IMG/VR virus record: IMGVR_UViG_3300031957_002677
Span: 1 to 64,000 of that record
Origin: a virus
Strand: one strand, 5' to 3'
DNA: 64,000 bases
The position numbers and the translations under genes were made by a program. This document shows positions 33,226 through 41,512 of this stretch, piece by piece (position 1 is the stretch's first letter; the number at the start of each line of letters is the position of its first letter). The notes beneath the pieces are model-generated. The model was not told the origin of the DNA. It ran no database searches and saw nothing but the letters and a program-made list of their open reading frames with translations.

Positions 33226-33618
33226 TCAACCCTGATAGTATGCGTTACGATACAAATAACCACCAGTCCATTCACAATTCTCCAATAAAAATTCACGTTC
33301 TTGAATGATCAAGAGATTGAAACGAACACCTTTTGCAGGTGATTTGTATGATGCTGCCTTGTATACTTCACCAGTCTTCTTGTCAATAAAGGCATGAACT
33401 GAATCGTTTTTGCCATTTTTAGTCATGAAGATCTTGTGATACTTACGACCCATAGAATCAAGATAGAAACCAATGTTACTACCAGTTTGTGGAGCAGTTT
33501 GAGTCAGTGCATCACATAAAATGAGGCAAAACTTAGTGACATTCAACTGAATAGTGTTTCGTGCATCTTGTGTGGCAACGAAATCAGAAAATTCTTTGTT
33601 CACTGGTGTGGTGGTCAA
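33226..33618 (-). CDS. Conserved phage protein with TTG start (130 aa)
   Basis: The 130-aa protein contains a compact motif KYHKIFMTKNGKNDSVHAF + IDKKTGEVYKAASYKSPAKG that I recall from many cyanophages, where the function is unknown. The pattern of basic strands suggests nucleic-acid contact, but this is inference. The frame opens with TTG at 33618 in the context GAAAGCAGTTGACC, almost the same as the helicase start at 44226. A GTG six codons on is an alternative. First gene after compound promoter copy I. Confidence 0.7.
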   Translation of the reverse strand: MTTTPVNKEFSDFVATQDARNTIQLNVTKFCLILCDALTQTAPQTGSNIGFYLDSMGRKYHKIFMTKNGKNDSVHAFIDKKTGEVYKAASYKSPAKGVRFNLLIIQEREFLLENCEWTGGYLYRNAYYQG

Positions 33619-33640
33619 CTGCTTTCTTCAGAACAAATAT

Positions 33641-33700
33641 AATATAGAGCATTTCTAAGGCAAAGTCAAGACCTAGTGTACAGTTCACTTACTGGCACAG
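33641..33700 (-). promoter_or_regulatory. Compound promoter (copy I)
   Basis: Minus strand: diverged upstream element CTGTGCCAGTAAGTGAAC + TGTACAC (33700-33676), TTGACT (33669-33664), 17 bases, TATATT (33646-33641). The element lies over the 3' end of the oxygenase gene. It heads the operon down to 31559. Confidence 0.65.
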
Positions 33701-34278
33701 TGTACAAACTTTGTGATGGCATATCTATCATTCTCAAGAACATCTGTAACACTATGCTCAATCCAACCAGGAAAAATTACGGTTTTATTATTCTTCGTTT
33801 CAATTTCATGATCATATCTTGGGAAATATAAATTTCCTCCAGCATCTTCTTTATGACAAAGTGTTGTGGTTATTAACACATGCACCCAAGTATCTGAGTG
33901 TGGTTCATATCCATCCCCAGGAAAATATCTTCTAATTTTAGTATAATCTTCACTAGATCTCTGGTATGTAATCCAATAATCATCTTTTGCGATTAAATCA
34001 TCATAAAACTTATCATTATTGAAAAACATATTCTCACAAATCGTTAAGATGTCAGAAATATTACGATAATCATTATGATACACTGAATCTAATGATAAAC
34101 CTTTTGCTGTTGTTAGATATTTTCCTTCATCATCTTTTGCTGCCATATATCCTGCAGGATCCTTGAATTTATTCAAAAGAAAATCAAGTTCTCTCCAAAT
34201 CATGTCATATTGATCTTCATCAAATGTTTCTTCTATGATAACATGAGAGAAAGGTTCAGTGTTAATCTGGTAGTTCAT
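33685..34278 (-). CDS. 2OG-Fe(II) oxygenase-like protein (197 aa)
   Basis: From ATG 34278 (MNYQINTEPFSHVIIEETFD) the protein shows the prolyl-4-hydroxylase-type order: RYFPGDGYEPHSDTW (His127, Asp129), VIFPGWIEHSV (His175) and DRYAITKFV (Arg185). GGNLYFPRY is the usual strand between them. Substrate unknown. Last gene of the tail-associated oxygenase cluster. It overlaps the 69-aa gene by 17 bases. Confidence 0.75.
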   Translation of the reverse strand: MNYQINTEPFSHVIIEETFDEDQYDMIWRELDFLLNKFKDPAGYMAAKDDEGKYLTTAKGLSLDSVYHNDYRNISDILTICENMFFNNDKFYDDLIAKDDYWITYQRSSEDYTKIRRYFPGDGYEPHSDTWVHVLITTTLCHKEDAGGNLYFPRYDHEIETKNNKTVIFPGWIEHSVTDVLENDRYAITKFVHCASK

Positions 34279-34471
34279 CATTTTTTTCCAAGAGTTCTTG
34301 CATCGTATCCATAAAATCATCTGCTGAAGATAGAGTATCTAAGGCATGAATCATTTCACCCAATGCTTTAATAAAAAAAGGTTTCTCATTTCTTGCAGCA
34401 AATGCTAATGCTTCACGAAGATGTGTTTGAGCAGAGTCTATTTCTACCCTTACTTGATCAGATAGTGCCAT
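34262..34471 (-). CDS. Small helical protein (69 aa)
   Basis: A 69-aa protein with two or three amphipathic helices (MALSDQVRVEIDSAQTHLRE, then FIKALGEMIHALDTLS and MDTMQELLEK). ATG overlaps the stop of the upstream oxygenase by one base. I recall similar small helical proteins near cyanophage tail genes. Could be a chaperone; unproven. Confidence 0.65.
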   Translation of the reverse strand: MALSDQVRVEIDSAQTHLREALAFAARNEKPFFIKALGEMIHALDTLSSADDFMDTMQELLEKNDELPD

Positions 34472-35118
34472 TAGTTTTTTCTTCCTGTGTAAATTTTTAG
34501 GTCTTCTTCATATTCAAAATAATCTTCAAGTTCACTATCATCGCAAAAATAGTTTCCCCAACCAGTTGCAATATATTTACTCTTTGAATATACAGGATTT
34601 CCACGATGAGTATGAGTGTAAAATGCGGGCCAAATTAACATCGTCCCTGCTTTTGGTTGTACTCTAAGACCTTGCCAAAGAAACTCACTTTCACCCTCAC
34701 CTTCAGGAATGTCATTCAAATATAACATCCAAGCAACACATCTATCAACAGCACCCAAATCAGTAATCTCACAGTGCCAGTCATGAAATCCACCTCTAGG
34801 TGGAGTTTTTTGAAGTTTTACCTCATCAAAGTTTATAGAAACATAATTAGAAACCCAAAAGATTTTTTGATACTTTTCCCAGCAATACTCTACTGTTTTA
34901 ATAATAAGATCAAATGCTGGACTATGATCCAGATACCACTGATAATCATGCCTAGTTAGATGACCCATTACAGTGCCATCTATTCCCTTCCCAGTTCTAA
35001 GATTGTTGCTTGGATCATCTGGATCCTTATAATTGGAATCAAATAGTGATACTAAAGAATCACAAACATCAATATCCATTACATTTTCATAAAGACCAAT
35101 AAAATCATTATGTTTCAT
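34471..35118 (-). CDS. 2OG-Fe(II) oxygenase-like protein (215 aa)
   Basis: From ATG 35118, overlapping the upstream stop as ATGA. The fold signs are GGFHDWHCEITD (His112, His115, Glu117), VAWMLYLNDIPEG and LIWPAFYTHTHRG (His169/171). The metal site deviates from H-x-D, using a Glu or an extra His, and the terminal Arg is replaced by Lys/Tyr-rich sequence (SKSKYIATGW). It resembles prolyl-hydroxylase-type phage proteins. Activity is plausible but the changed residues make it uncertain. Confidence 0.65.
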   Translation of the reverse strand: MKHNDFIGLYENVMDIDVCDSLVSLFDSNYKDPDDPSNNLRTGKGIDGTVMGHLTRHDYQWYLDHSPAFDLIIKTVEYCWEKYQKIFWVSNYVSINFDEVKLQKTPPRGGFHDWHCEITDLGAVDRCVAWMLYLNDIPEGEGESEFLWQGLRVQPKAGTMLIWPAFYTHTHRGNPVYSKSKYIATGWGNYFCDDSELEDYFEYEEDLKIYTGRKN

Positions 35119-36512
35119 ACGACCCAAGTAATGATAGAAAATCTTGTTCCAGATTTAACTGGCATAATTTCATGTGGGTACATAAAATTAGATGGGAACA
35201 TGATCACATCACCAGCATCCAGTTTATATACCAGTTCACGATTGAATAGTGCAACTTCTCCACCTTCATAAGCATTATTCATTGACACAATCACTGTCAA
35301 TGCTCTAGGTTGTTCTTTGAATGAATCTGTATGTTCAATATAAAAGTCACCCTCTTCATATTTGAGCAGTTCATAACCACTATCCTCCTGGATTTCTAGT
35401 TCAAACTCTGGATGTGCTTCTTGATAAAGTCCGATTAAGTTTTGAACAACCTCAAACATTTGATCATCTAATTGCTTCCTAACCTCAGAATTTTCTTCAG
35501 CAATGATTGATTGTTCAGAGATACAAATTTGTTCACATCTTCTTGCTTCTGGATCGTGACCACTTCCAGTTAATGTTGCTTCCCAATAGTTTGTATTTGC
35601 ATACTCATCTAGGATTTTATCGCATAGTTCAGGATCAACAACTTCTTCACCATACCATACAAAGTCGGCAAGAGATTTAGATGATAATTTGCCAGATGGT
35701 TTTGATTTCTCTTCTACTTTAGGTTCGTTAATCAACTCTGGAGTATCCTTCTTTGTCAAGAACTTTTCATATTTGCTATTAACAATGACTACATCATCAA
35801 AGTCAATATAATCAGTATCATTTACAGGATCTTGCACAATTTCAACTGTTGAAGAGTCTTCATTTTGTTGCTGTTGCTGTCTATACTTCCGAGGAAGAAT
35901 TGTCATGTCACTTACATTAGAAAAGTTTCTCATTTGTTCATACTCCTGTAATAGTTCTTCAGTGTTAATATCTCTAAATTTATTTTTATCAAAGTATGCA
36001 GGACTACACATACCACGACTTCTTACATAATGCAAGAAAAATTGAGTGTACTCTTCACCCTCAAATTCATCTCTCCAATGTGGAGCAATACACCCCAAGT
36101 ATAGCATAGCATCACCAGGATTCAAGTTAACTGATCTATTCTTTCCTTCTGGTGTTTCAATCCAAATTGCCCAAGGTTTATCACTACCAAGGTGCAATGT
36201 CATTGAAATTTCACATCCAGGACGATCAGTATGTCTATGGAGAATACTTCCGTTTCGATATATTCTAGAATAAACGTAAGTGGGAAGAACGGTTTCACCA
36301 ATTAGTTTAGAAACTTCTGGAGTTTTATTTGCCAGAAGTTCTAATGCTGGAAGATAATCATATACTGCTGATGATTTTGGTGCCTGTTCATCACCATTGA
36401 AATCAAAGATTTCATCAGTAACAAAAAACTCTTTCTCTAATTGTGCTGCATGTTGTGGATCAATAAAATTTGGAACAACAATATAGTTGTTCTTCAATAA
36501 TTCAATATTCAT
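35115..36512 (-). CDS. Double-domain 2OG-Fe(II) oxygenase-like protein (465 aa)
   Basis: Two oxygenase domains in tandem. Domain 1 (about 1-165): LHRHTDRPGCEIS (His94, Asp96) and CIAPHWRDEF (His145). Domain 2 (about 285-465): YIEHTDSFKEQPR (His394, Asp396), NFMYPHEIMP (His447) and TRFSIITWVV (Arg457). Between them is a low-complexity, charged linker with QQQQQN. Both domains keep the iron ligands. The first gene of the pair with the 215-aa oxygenase, directly downstream of the coiled-coil tail protein. Substrate unknown; tail proteins are the nearest candidates. Confidence 0.8.
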   Translation of the reverse strand: MNIELLKNNYIVVPNFIDPQHAAQLEKEFFVTDEIFDFNGDEQAPKSSAVYDYLPALELLANKTPEVSKLIGETVLPTYVYSRIYRNGSILHRHTDRPGCEISMTLHLGSDKPWAIWIETPEGKNRSVNLNPGDAMLYLGCIAPHWRDEFEGEEYTQFFLHYVRSRGMCSPAYFDKNKFRDINTEELLQEYEQMRNFSNVSDMTILPRKYRQQQQQNEDSSTVEIVQDPVNDTDYIDFDDVVIVNSKYEKFLTKKDTPELINEPKVEEKSKPSGKLSSKSLADFVWYGEEVVDPELCDKILDEYANTNYWEATLTGSGHDPEARRCEQICISEQSIIAEENSEVRKQLDDQMFEVVQNLIGLYQEAHPEFELEIQEDSGYELLKYEEGDFYIEHTDSFKEQPRALTVIVSMNNAYEGGEVALFNRELVYKLDAGDVIMFPSNFMYPHEIMPVKSGTRFSIITWVV

Positions 36513-36521
36513 TTCATTCTA

Positions 36522-37856
36522 TCAACTATTCTTATCTAGTACGTCTTTAAGAGCAGCAAACCACTTGACTGCTTTTTCTGCTGGGAATGAATTATCATCT
36601 CTCTCATTATCAGTTAGTGTAGTATAAAGTTGCTCTGGATCAATACCATCCATAAGTGTTAGGATTTCATCAATAGATTTGTCTTCACCACTTTCAATTT
36701 CCTGACGTTCAATGTTAGTCCTAATAAGTTTTTCTTGCTCAGCAGCATAACCACTACTATAAGATGATTCAAGTTTTTGTTTCTGAACTTTTTTATACTC
36801 AACTTCTGCTTTTTCAAATTCACGTTCTACAGCATCATCAAGTTCGTCATATGCTTCTTCTTGAGACATTTTATTGAGAAGATCTTCATGTGCCCTCATA
36901 ATAATATCTAGTTCTTGTTCCTTCTGAATCTCAAATTGAGTTCTTTCTCTCTCCAGTTCTCTCTGAATCCTCTCCCTATTCAAGTTAATTTGATCTTGAA
37001 CTTCTCTATTCTCTAATTCAATAATCTCTAGAACTTGTTTCTGCGATTCAATTTCTATCTTAGAAATATCGAGTTGTTCTTCCTCAAGCAACCTTACTTT
37101 TGCTATCATTTCTTCTCTCATTGCTCTTTCTTTATCTTCGAGAGCAAGATTTTTCTCAGAGTCATCAATTTCACGTTCTATCTTGTCACGTTCCATTTGA
37201 AGCAGTTCTTGATACTGCTTTCGTTCTTCCACAAAGTGTTCCTTTTCTTTCTCAAAATCATGATAAAGTTCATCATATTTTTTAGAAAGTTCTAGAGACT
37301 TTTTCTCGAAGAACTCATCTGCTTTTTGTGCTTCTAACCCTGCTTTTTCGGACTCACGTGCTGCTTTTTCACGTTCAAGTTGAATATTAGCATTTTGTTT
37401 TTCATATTCTAATGCTTGCTCTTTCTTAGACTTTTCATCGTAAAGATTCTCTCTCTCATCACGAAGTTCTTTGTTCTGCCTCTGAAGATCTTCAATAATA
37501 ACAAGTTGTGCTTCTTTCTCCAGTTTATCTAGATTTAATTCCTCGATCTGAGCAGCAAGATTTTCCTCTTCTTTTAGTGCAGATTCAAGTTCTTTTTTCT
37601 CATATACATCCAAAAATGTATTGAAATAATCTAAGTATGGTTGAATAATAGTATTAAATTCATCTTCACCAAAAACTTTATTGGGTGCAGGATCTTCACC
37701 AGGAGTATCTTCATACTCTAGTTCACCTCTACCATCTCTCCATTGAATAGCATGAATAGTCTCGTCATCAAAATCCCAAGGTGCATCATCCTCAAGATCT
37801 ACAGTACGACCATCTACGATAATTTTTTTATCTTCTGGAATAATAGAAATTCTCAT
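36522..37856 (-). CDS. Tail-associated protein with long coiled coil (444 aa)
   Basis: The first 80 residues (MRISIIPEDKKIIVDGRTVD, then WDFDDETIHAIQWRDGRGELEYED) match a small domain found near tail-fibre genes of many phages. From about residue 85 to 395 the sequence is a highly charged Glu/Lys/Gln heptad-rich coiled coil of over 300 residues (for example ERIQRELERERTQFEIQ). The C-terminus is acidic. The N-terminal domain is normally a short separate protein, so this looks like a fusion or extension. It overlaps the Cys-cluster gene by four bases. Possible assembly chaperone or fibre shaft. Confidence 0.65.
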   Translation of the reverse strand: MRISIIPEDKKIIVDGRTVDLEDDAPWDFDDETIHAIQWRDGRGELEYEDTPGEDPAPNKVFGEDEFNTIIQPYLDYFNTFLDVYEKKELESALKEEENLAAQIEELNLDKLEKEAQLVIIEDLQRQNKELRDERENLYDEKSKKEQALEYEKQNANIQLEREKAARESEKAGLEAQKADEFFEKKSLELSKKYDELYHDFEKEKEHFVEERKQYQELLQMERDKIEREIDDSEKNLALEDKERAMREEMIAKVRLLEEEQLDISKIEIESQKQVLEIIELENREVQDQINLNRERIQRELERERTQFEIQKEQELDIIMRAHEDLLNKMSQEEAYDELDDAVEREFEKAEVEYKKVQKQKLESSYSSGYAAEQEKLIRTNIERQEIESGEDKSIDEILTLMDGIDPEQLYTTLTDNERDDNSFPAEKAVKWFAALKDVLDKNS

Positions 37857-38233
37857 TGTTGATCCTCTTCAGATTTTGGTAGTAAGTTACTTTCTTCAGT
37901 ATTATCTAGTTGTTCGATGTATTCGGAAACATTGACACCCTGATCTTCACACATATCAAGATACATATTACCAACAGCATCTAGCATATTCTGATTGGTT
38001 TCATGTGCTTTCACCATTTCATTTCTAAATGACTCAACAGCAGAACTGGTAGATCTTTGTTGCTGACTGTTTTCAATCATAAGCATTGGCATCCATTGAA
38101 TTGCACACGACCAATGATCTACTTGCTGACCAGTATTAGGATCTTGCCCAGCAATATGTGTGTACCATGCACACTTATGTTCGACACAATCCTTTTTAAT
38201 AAGAGGACACCACTTGCCAGATGCTTTAGTCAT
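37853..38233 (-). CDS. Conserved tail-region protein with Cys cluster (126 aa)
   Basis: The 126-aa protein begins with four conserved Cys (Cys9, 16, 21, 43) in KWCPLIKKDCVEHKCAWYTH...WSCAIQWMP, likely a zinc or iron-sulphur site, then NSQQQRSTSSAVESFRNEM and an acidic tail. I recall this pattern as a common hypothetical protein beside phage fibre-tip genes. A chaperone or assembly role is plausible. It has its own promoter-like site and is coupled to the coiled-coil protein. Confidence 0.7.
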   Translation of the reverse strand: MTKASGKWCPLIKKDCVEHKCAWYTHIAGQDPNTGQQVDHWSCAIQWMPMLMIENSQQQRSTSSAVESFRNEMVKAHETNQNMLDAVGNMYLDMCEDQGVNVSEYIEQLDNTEESNLLPKSEEDQQ

Positions 38234-38252
38234 AAGATGAAATTCAGTGTAT

Positions 38253-38286
38253 TATTTATTATAGCACGATCAATCCAAAGTGCAAA
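38253..38286 (-). promoter_or_regulatory. Promoter TTTGCA-17-TATAAT with late-like AATAAATA
   Basis: Minus strand TTTGCA (38286-38281) and TATAAT (38263-38258) with 17-base spacing, immediately followed by AATAAATA (38260-38253). Either early-type or late transcription could start here, before the Cys-cluster gene at 38233. It overlaps the 3' end of the Arg-rich gene. Confidence 0.5.
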
Positions 38287-39532
38287 GGATCACATCGATA
38301 TATTGAACTCTCAATGGTGATAATGAAGCAACAAAACTAACAGGACTTCCACTAAATGGATGACTATGTGGTTGACCACCACCAGTTGATGATGTTGCTG
38401 GACCTTGAGTATTGCTATTTCTAATAGTACCACCAGGAGTCAAAATTCTCTGTGTTACCCTCACACTTGTAGTTTGTGGATATCTTTGAGGTGTACGATA
38501 TGCTCTTGGTTGCCTATAAGCTGCAGGATTTCTTTGAGGAACTGTAACTCTGAATGGAATATTCACTCGGAAAGAATTTCTCTGTCTGAATGAATATCTC
38601 ACTCTGAATGATCTAGGTTGCCTCTGTCTAAATGATCTCCTCTGCCTAACATTTCTAGGTTGTCTAGTATTACGAGGTTGACGGAAAGATCTTCTCTGCC
38701 TAGAAGATACAGGTCTCCTAAACTGCCTTCTCTGTCTCCACCAACTTACTCTAGGTTGTCTTCTATCTGCTCTTCTTGGGATTCTATCATTTCTCCTTCT
38801 CCTACCCCATCTTCTTCTAGGTGTTCTGTCATTATTTCTGACACTTGCTCTCCAAGATTGACCAATAGGGTTTCTCCATCTTCCACCATCAACACGGAAA
38901 CTGAACGGTCTTCGTGATCTTAAAGGAACACGAAAAGCAATAGGAACTCTGAAACTGATTGGTCTTCTAGAACGTGTAGGGTATCTAACTCTTTGGTTTC
39001 TTGGTTGTCTCTGTCTGAGTGGAACTCTTTGTCTTCGTGGTTGTCTATAGTTACGAGGTTGCCTTACATTAGTTGGTTGTCTAAAGTTGACAATAACACG
39101 GTTATTGATCTGGACTCTTCTTGCCGCTCTAATATTATATCCACGTGGTTGCCTATTACTGGTTCTAAATGGTGAAGAACCAGCAGATGATCTATATGAG
39201 TTTGGATTACTTCCCGTATTATGTGTATGTGCTGGTAATTGTTGAGTGGTAAGTGTAGTACCACCCGAAGAACCTGCAATGGTCGAACTACAATTTGCAT
39301 CTGCACCTGCATCAGCAAATACTGCACTAAAATCAAGTGCTCCAGATGATAATCCACCAGTACCATCTACAACTCTAAGTGATTGATCATTTGCCTGTGT
39401 TTCTTTGGACCATCCAGTTGGTGCTGATGCTTGATAAAACACCATTGTAGAGGATTGTGGAATGATCCCATAAAATGTTGATAATTGAGTACCATTGCCA
39501 AATTCGATCCCATCTGCTCTTAAAATAGACAT
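38270..39532 (-). CDS. Collar-type fibre-tip protein with Arg-rich insert (420 aa)
   Basis: Residues 1-110 are a phage tail-collar domain (MSILRADGIEFGNGTQLSTF, YQASAPTGWSK, TTQQLPAHTHN), and 380-420 its C-terminal part (GGGQPHSHPF...YIDVILCTLD). The two H-x-H motifs (102-104, 389-391) match the metal-binding histidines of T4 gp12/gp37 tips. Between them, about residues 121-360, lies an insert with roughly 76 Arg, no Lys and only 4 Asp/Glu, built on a six-residue period (SFRVRY, SFRQRN, NVRQPR, NTRQPR). The neighbour at 39543 is the same protein without insert. Likely a receptor-binding tip. Confidence 0.75.
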   Translation of the reverse strand: MSILRADGIEFGNGTQLSTFYGIIPQSSTMVFYQASAPTGWSKETQANDQSLRVVDGTGGLSSGALDFSAVFADAGADANCSSTIAGSSGGTTLTTQQLPAHTHNTGSNPNSYRSSAGSSPFRTSNRQPRGYNIRAARRVQINNRVIVNFRQPTNVRQPRNYRQPRRQRVPLRQRQPRNQRVRYPTRSRRPISFRVPIAFRVPLRSRRPFSFRVDGGRWRNPIGQSWRASVRNNDRTPRRRWGRRRRNDRIPRRADRRQPRVSWWRQRRQFRRPVSSRQRRSFRQPRNTRQPRNVRQRRSFRQRQPRSFRVRYSFRQRNSFRVNIPFRVTVPQRNPAAYRQPRAYRTPQRYPQTTSVRVTQRILTPGGTIRNSNTQGPATSSTGGGQPHSHPFSGSPVSFVASLSPLRVQYIDVILCTLD

Positions 39533-39542
39533 ATATTATACC

Positions 39543-40079
39543 TCAACTAAAACGACAGATAATGACATCAATATACTTAACTCTTAGATCAATATTTCCA
39601 GTATATGGTGATGCTCCACCATTAAATGGGTGAGTATGTGCTGCACCTCCACCAGTTGGTGATGTTGCTGGAGCACTGGTATTTACAGCACGACCACCAA
39701 TACCAGGAGATCCAGGACTTACATTAACCTGAGAACCAGCATTATGAGTATGCCCAGGAATTTGTTGAGTTGTCAATGTTGTAGGTCCTAATGAACCAGC
39801 AGCAGTTACAGTTCCACTAATTGGACGAGTTGATGTGGGAAATATTGTGGAGAATGGTTGTCCACCAGGACCAGCAGTTCCACCAGAACCAAATCCACCA
39901 CCAGTTCCAGATACAACTCTAAGTGCCTTATTATTATGAGAAGTTACTTGTGCCCATCCACTAGGTGCCGATGCCTGATAAAATACTGCAACACTATTTT
40001 GAGGGATAATTCCATATTTAGAGTTCAGAACGGTATTATCAGATCCAAATTGTATACCACTCGTTTGTAAAATAGACAT
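39543..40079 (-). CDS. Collar-type fibre-tip protein (178 aa)
   Basis: Paralogue of the 420-aa protein: same start (MSILQTSGIQFGSDN), YQASAPSGWAQV, TLTTQQIPGHTHNAG and C-terminal GGGAAHTHPFNGG...YIDVIICRFS. It has the two H-x-H motifs that coordinate metal in T4-type tips, and a short Gly/Ser/Thr link in place of the Arg-rich insert. It is the first of the pair, behind a late box at 40114. Host contact at the end of a tail fibre is inferred from the family. Confidence 0.75.
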   Translation of the reverse strand: MSILQTSGIQFGSDNTVLNSKYGIIPQNSVAVFYQASAPSGWAQVTSHNNKALRVVSGTGGGFGSGGTAGPGGQPFSTIFPTSTRPISGTVTAAGSLGPTTLTTQQIPGHTHNAGSQVNVSPGSPGIGGRAVNTSAPATSPTGGGAAHTHPFNGGASPYTGNIDLRVKYIDVIICRFS

Positions 40080-40113
40080 ATTATACCAATTACTAACAAC
40101 AGATAACGTGTAT

Positions 40114-40121
40114 TATTTATC
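40114..40121 (-). promoter_or_regulatory. Late-type promoter GATAAATA
   Basis: Minus-strand GATAAATA followed by ATACAC, 35 bases before the fibre-tip gene start at 40079. One change from TATAAATA and the same form as boxes at 47725 and 61789. Confidence 0.55.
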
Positions 40122-40773
40122 CAATATTAAATGCGATGGATATTCTTTCTTCTTGACTAAAGTGTGGTGTAACATAATGTGCGACTGTAGATGGCATTAA
40201 ATAGAAAACATCTTCCTTAGGTTCAATTACCCACTCACAATTCCCAGGAATATCAGCAAAACAAGCATTGTGATTTGATGGATCAGTTCTTAGTAAAGTG
40301 AGTTTACCTTCCTGTTCATTTAGGTTCTTAGGAATTTTTGGATAATAAAGTCCAATAACAGTACATCCAGGATGAGTATGATAAACATTATATCCCATTC
40401 CCTTGTTAATGTTAATCCACCATCCAATTTGATTATCATCTACCCTATAAGTTGCACCAAAGTCTTCCAGCATTTCATTTGTTAGATCGATGGCATTTCT
40501 TGCTAAATTTTGAACAGCAGGAGTTGTTGTTCTTTTGATTGTGGGTAATTCATAAACCTGACTTTGCCATCCTTCACCAAAATTAGATTTTTTCACTCCA
40601 TTAGGAAACTTTCTCATTAGATCATAACATTCATGGATAAGAGATTCGTTATCAATATCTAAAGTGAAAGTATATAGTGGTGTGATGAAGAGGTCATCAC
40701 GACTTTTGTCAGAAACAGTAATCTCTGAGAAATTATCATCGTTTGGACTAATCTCAGCTCTAAATCTGTGCAT
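40117..40773 (-). CDS. 2OG-Fe(II) oxygenase-like protein (218 aa)
   Basis: From ATG 40773, with GAGGAG ten bases upstream; the ATG at 40797 has no such site. The motifs are those of the 2OG-FeII oxygenase 5 family: WININKGMGYNVYHTHPG (His132, His134), GLYYPKIP, VFYLMPSTVAHYV (His199) and EERISIAFNIG (Arg210). N-terminal FITPLYTFTLD is also usual. Family members in phages are unassigned hydroxylases. Lies between another oxygenase and the fibre-tip genes. Confidence 0.8.
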   Translation of the reverse strand: MHRFRAEISPNDDNFSEITVSDKSRDDLFITPLYTFTLDIDNESLIHECYDLMRKFPNGVKKSNFGEGWQSQVYELPTIKRTTTPAVQNLARNAIDLTNEMLEDFGATYRVDDNQIGWWININKGMGYNVYHTHPGCTVIGLYYPKIPKNLNEQEGKLTLLRTDPSNHNACFADIPGNCEWVIEPKEDVFYLMPSTVAHYVTPHFSQEERISIAFNIG

Positions 40774-40774
40774 A

Positions 40775-41512
40775 TCAATCTTGCTCCTCAGTTTCATTCA
40801 TCATAAAAAATACTTGATTAATTCTATATTCAGCATCACTATAGTGATCACCAAAATAATGTTCACCAGTTAAGTTCATACTATGATAATAATATGATCC
40901 TTCAAACATTGCAAATCTATTAAATTTTGAACGAAAACTAACTACAATTTCCCATAAGTTTTTTGGTGTCCATGGTATTGCATGTTCATCTCTAACACCA
41001 TTATTTTCATCCAGAGGTAAGAGGTCTGGATTATCAGTAATTAATGGTTTATATAAGTTAGTCCCTATCTCATCATTCGTGGATAAGTAACAGATACCAT
41101 TATATCCTCCATCATGATGAGGCCACCAGTAATGACTTTCATATGGATTATCATCAATTCGTGAGAATCTTGTAAAATTAGTTACTATTTCATCCACATC
41201 TGCCGATTCTTGATTACAAATACCTGAGATCTTATTGTATAGTGAAGACATACCAGGATGCTTCATCATATGTCTACGATCCTCAAAGTTCTTGGTGTTG
41301 AGTGTACCTCTACCAAGTTCCCAATCTTCTCCCATTTTCCACAATGGTGGTTCAATAGACAGAAGATATTCATAGACATCATATGGTCTTTTATAAAAAT
41401 TATCCATCCAATAAAAATTGGAAACCTTATCACCATCATAAAACTCAATGATATTCATATTAGAAAAATCATTGGTATCAAACAATGAATGATCATTTGC
41501 AAAATTTTTCAT
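40775..41512 (-). CDS. DUF6445-like protein, oxygenase-related (245 aa)
   Basis: Features are YWWPHHDGGYNGICYLS (His132, His133, Asp134), GTNLYKPL, SKFNRFAMFEGSYYYHSM (His210) and YRINQVFFM (Arg230). The H-x-D...H...R order follows the 2OG-Fe(II) pattern, and the overall pattern resembles what I recall as DUF6445. It overlaps the upstream oxygenase by four bases (ATGA). Substrate unknown. Membership in the oxygenase fold is probable, activity untested. Confidence 0.65.
   Translation of the reverse strand: MKNFANDHSLFDTNDFSNMNIIEFYDGDKVSNFYWMDNFYKRPYDVYEYLLSIEPPLWKMGEDWELGRGTLNTKNFEDRRHMMKHPGMSSLYNKISGICNQESADVDEIVTNFTRFSRIDDNPYESHYWWPHHDGGYNGICYLSTNDEIGTNLYKPLITDNPDLLPLDENNGVRDEHAIPWTPKNLWEIVVSFRSKFNRFAMFEGSYYYHSMNLTGEHYFGDHYSDAEYRINQVFFMMNETEEQD

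Noticed and set aside
37035-37295. Phe-rich plus-strand frame opposite the coiled-coil gene
   Set aside because: Phe/Leu bias is the reverse reading of GAA/AAA/GAG codons; no independent evidence.
38405-39366. Alternative frames in the Arg-rich insert, tested as sign of a frameshift
   Set aside because: Ser/Arg/Trp-biased or Leu/His/Ile-biased; the annotated frame continues smoothly into the collar C-terminus on both sides, so no frameshift is needed.
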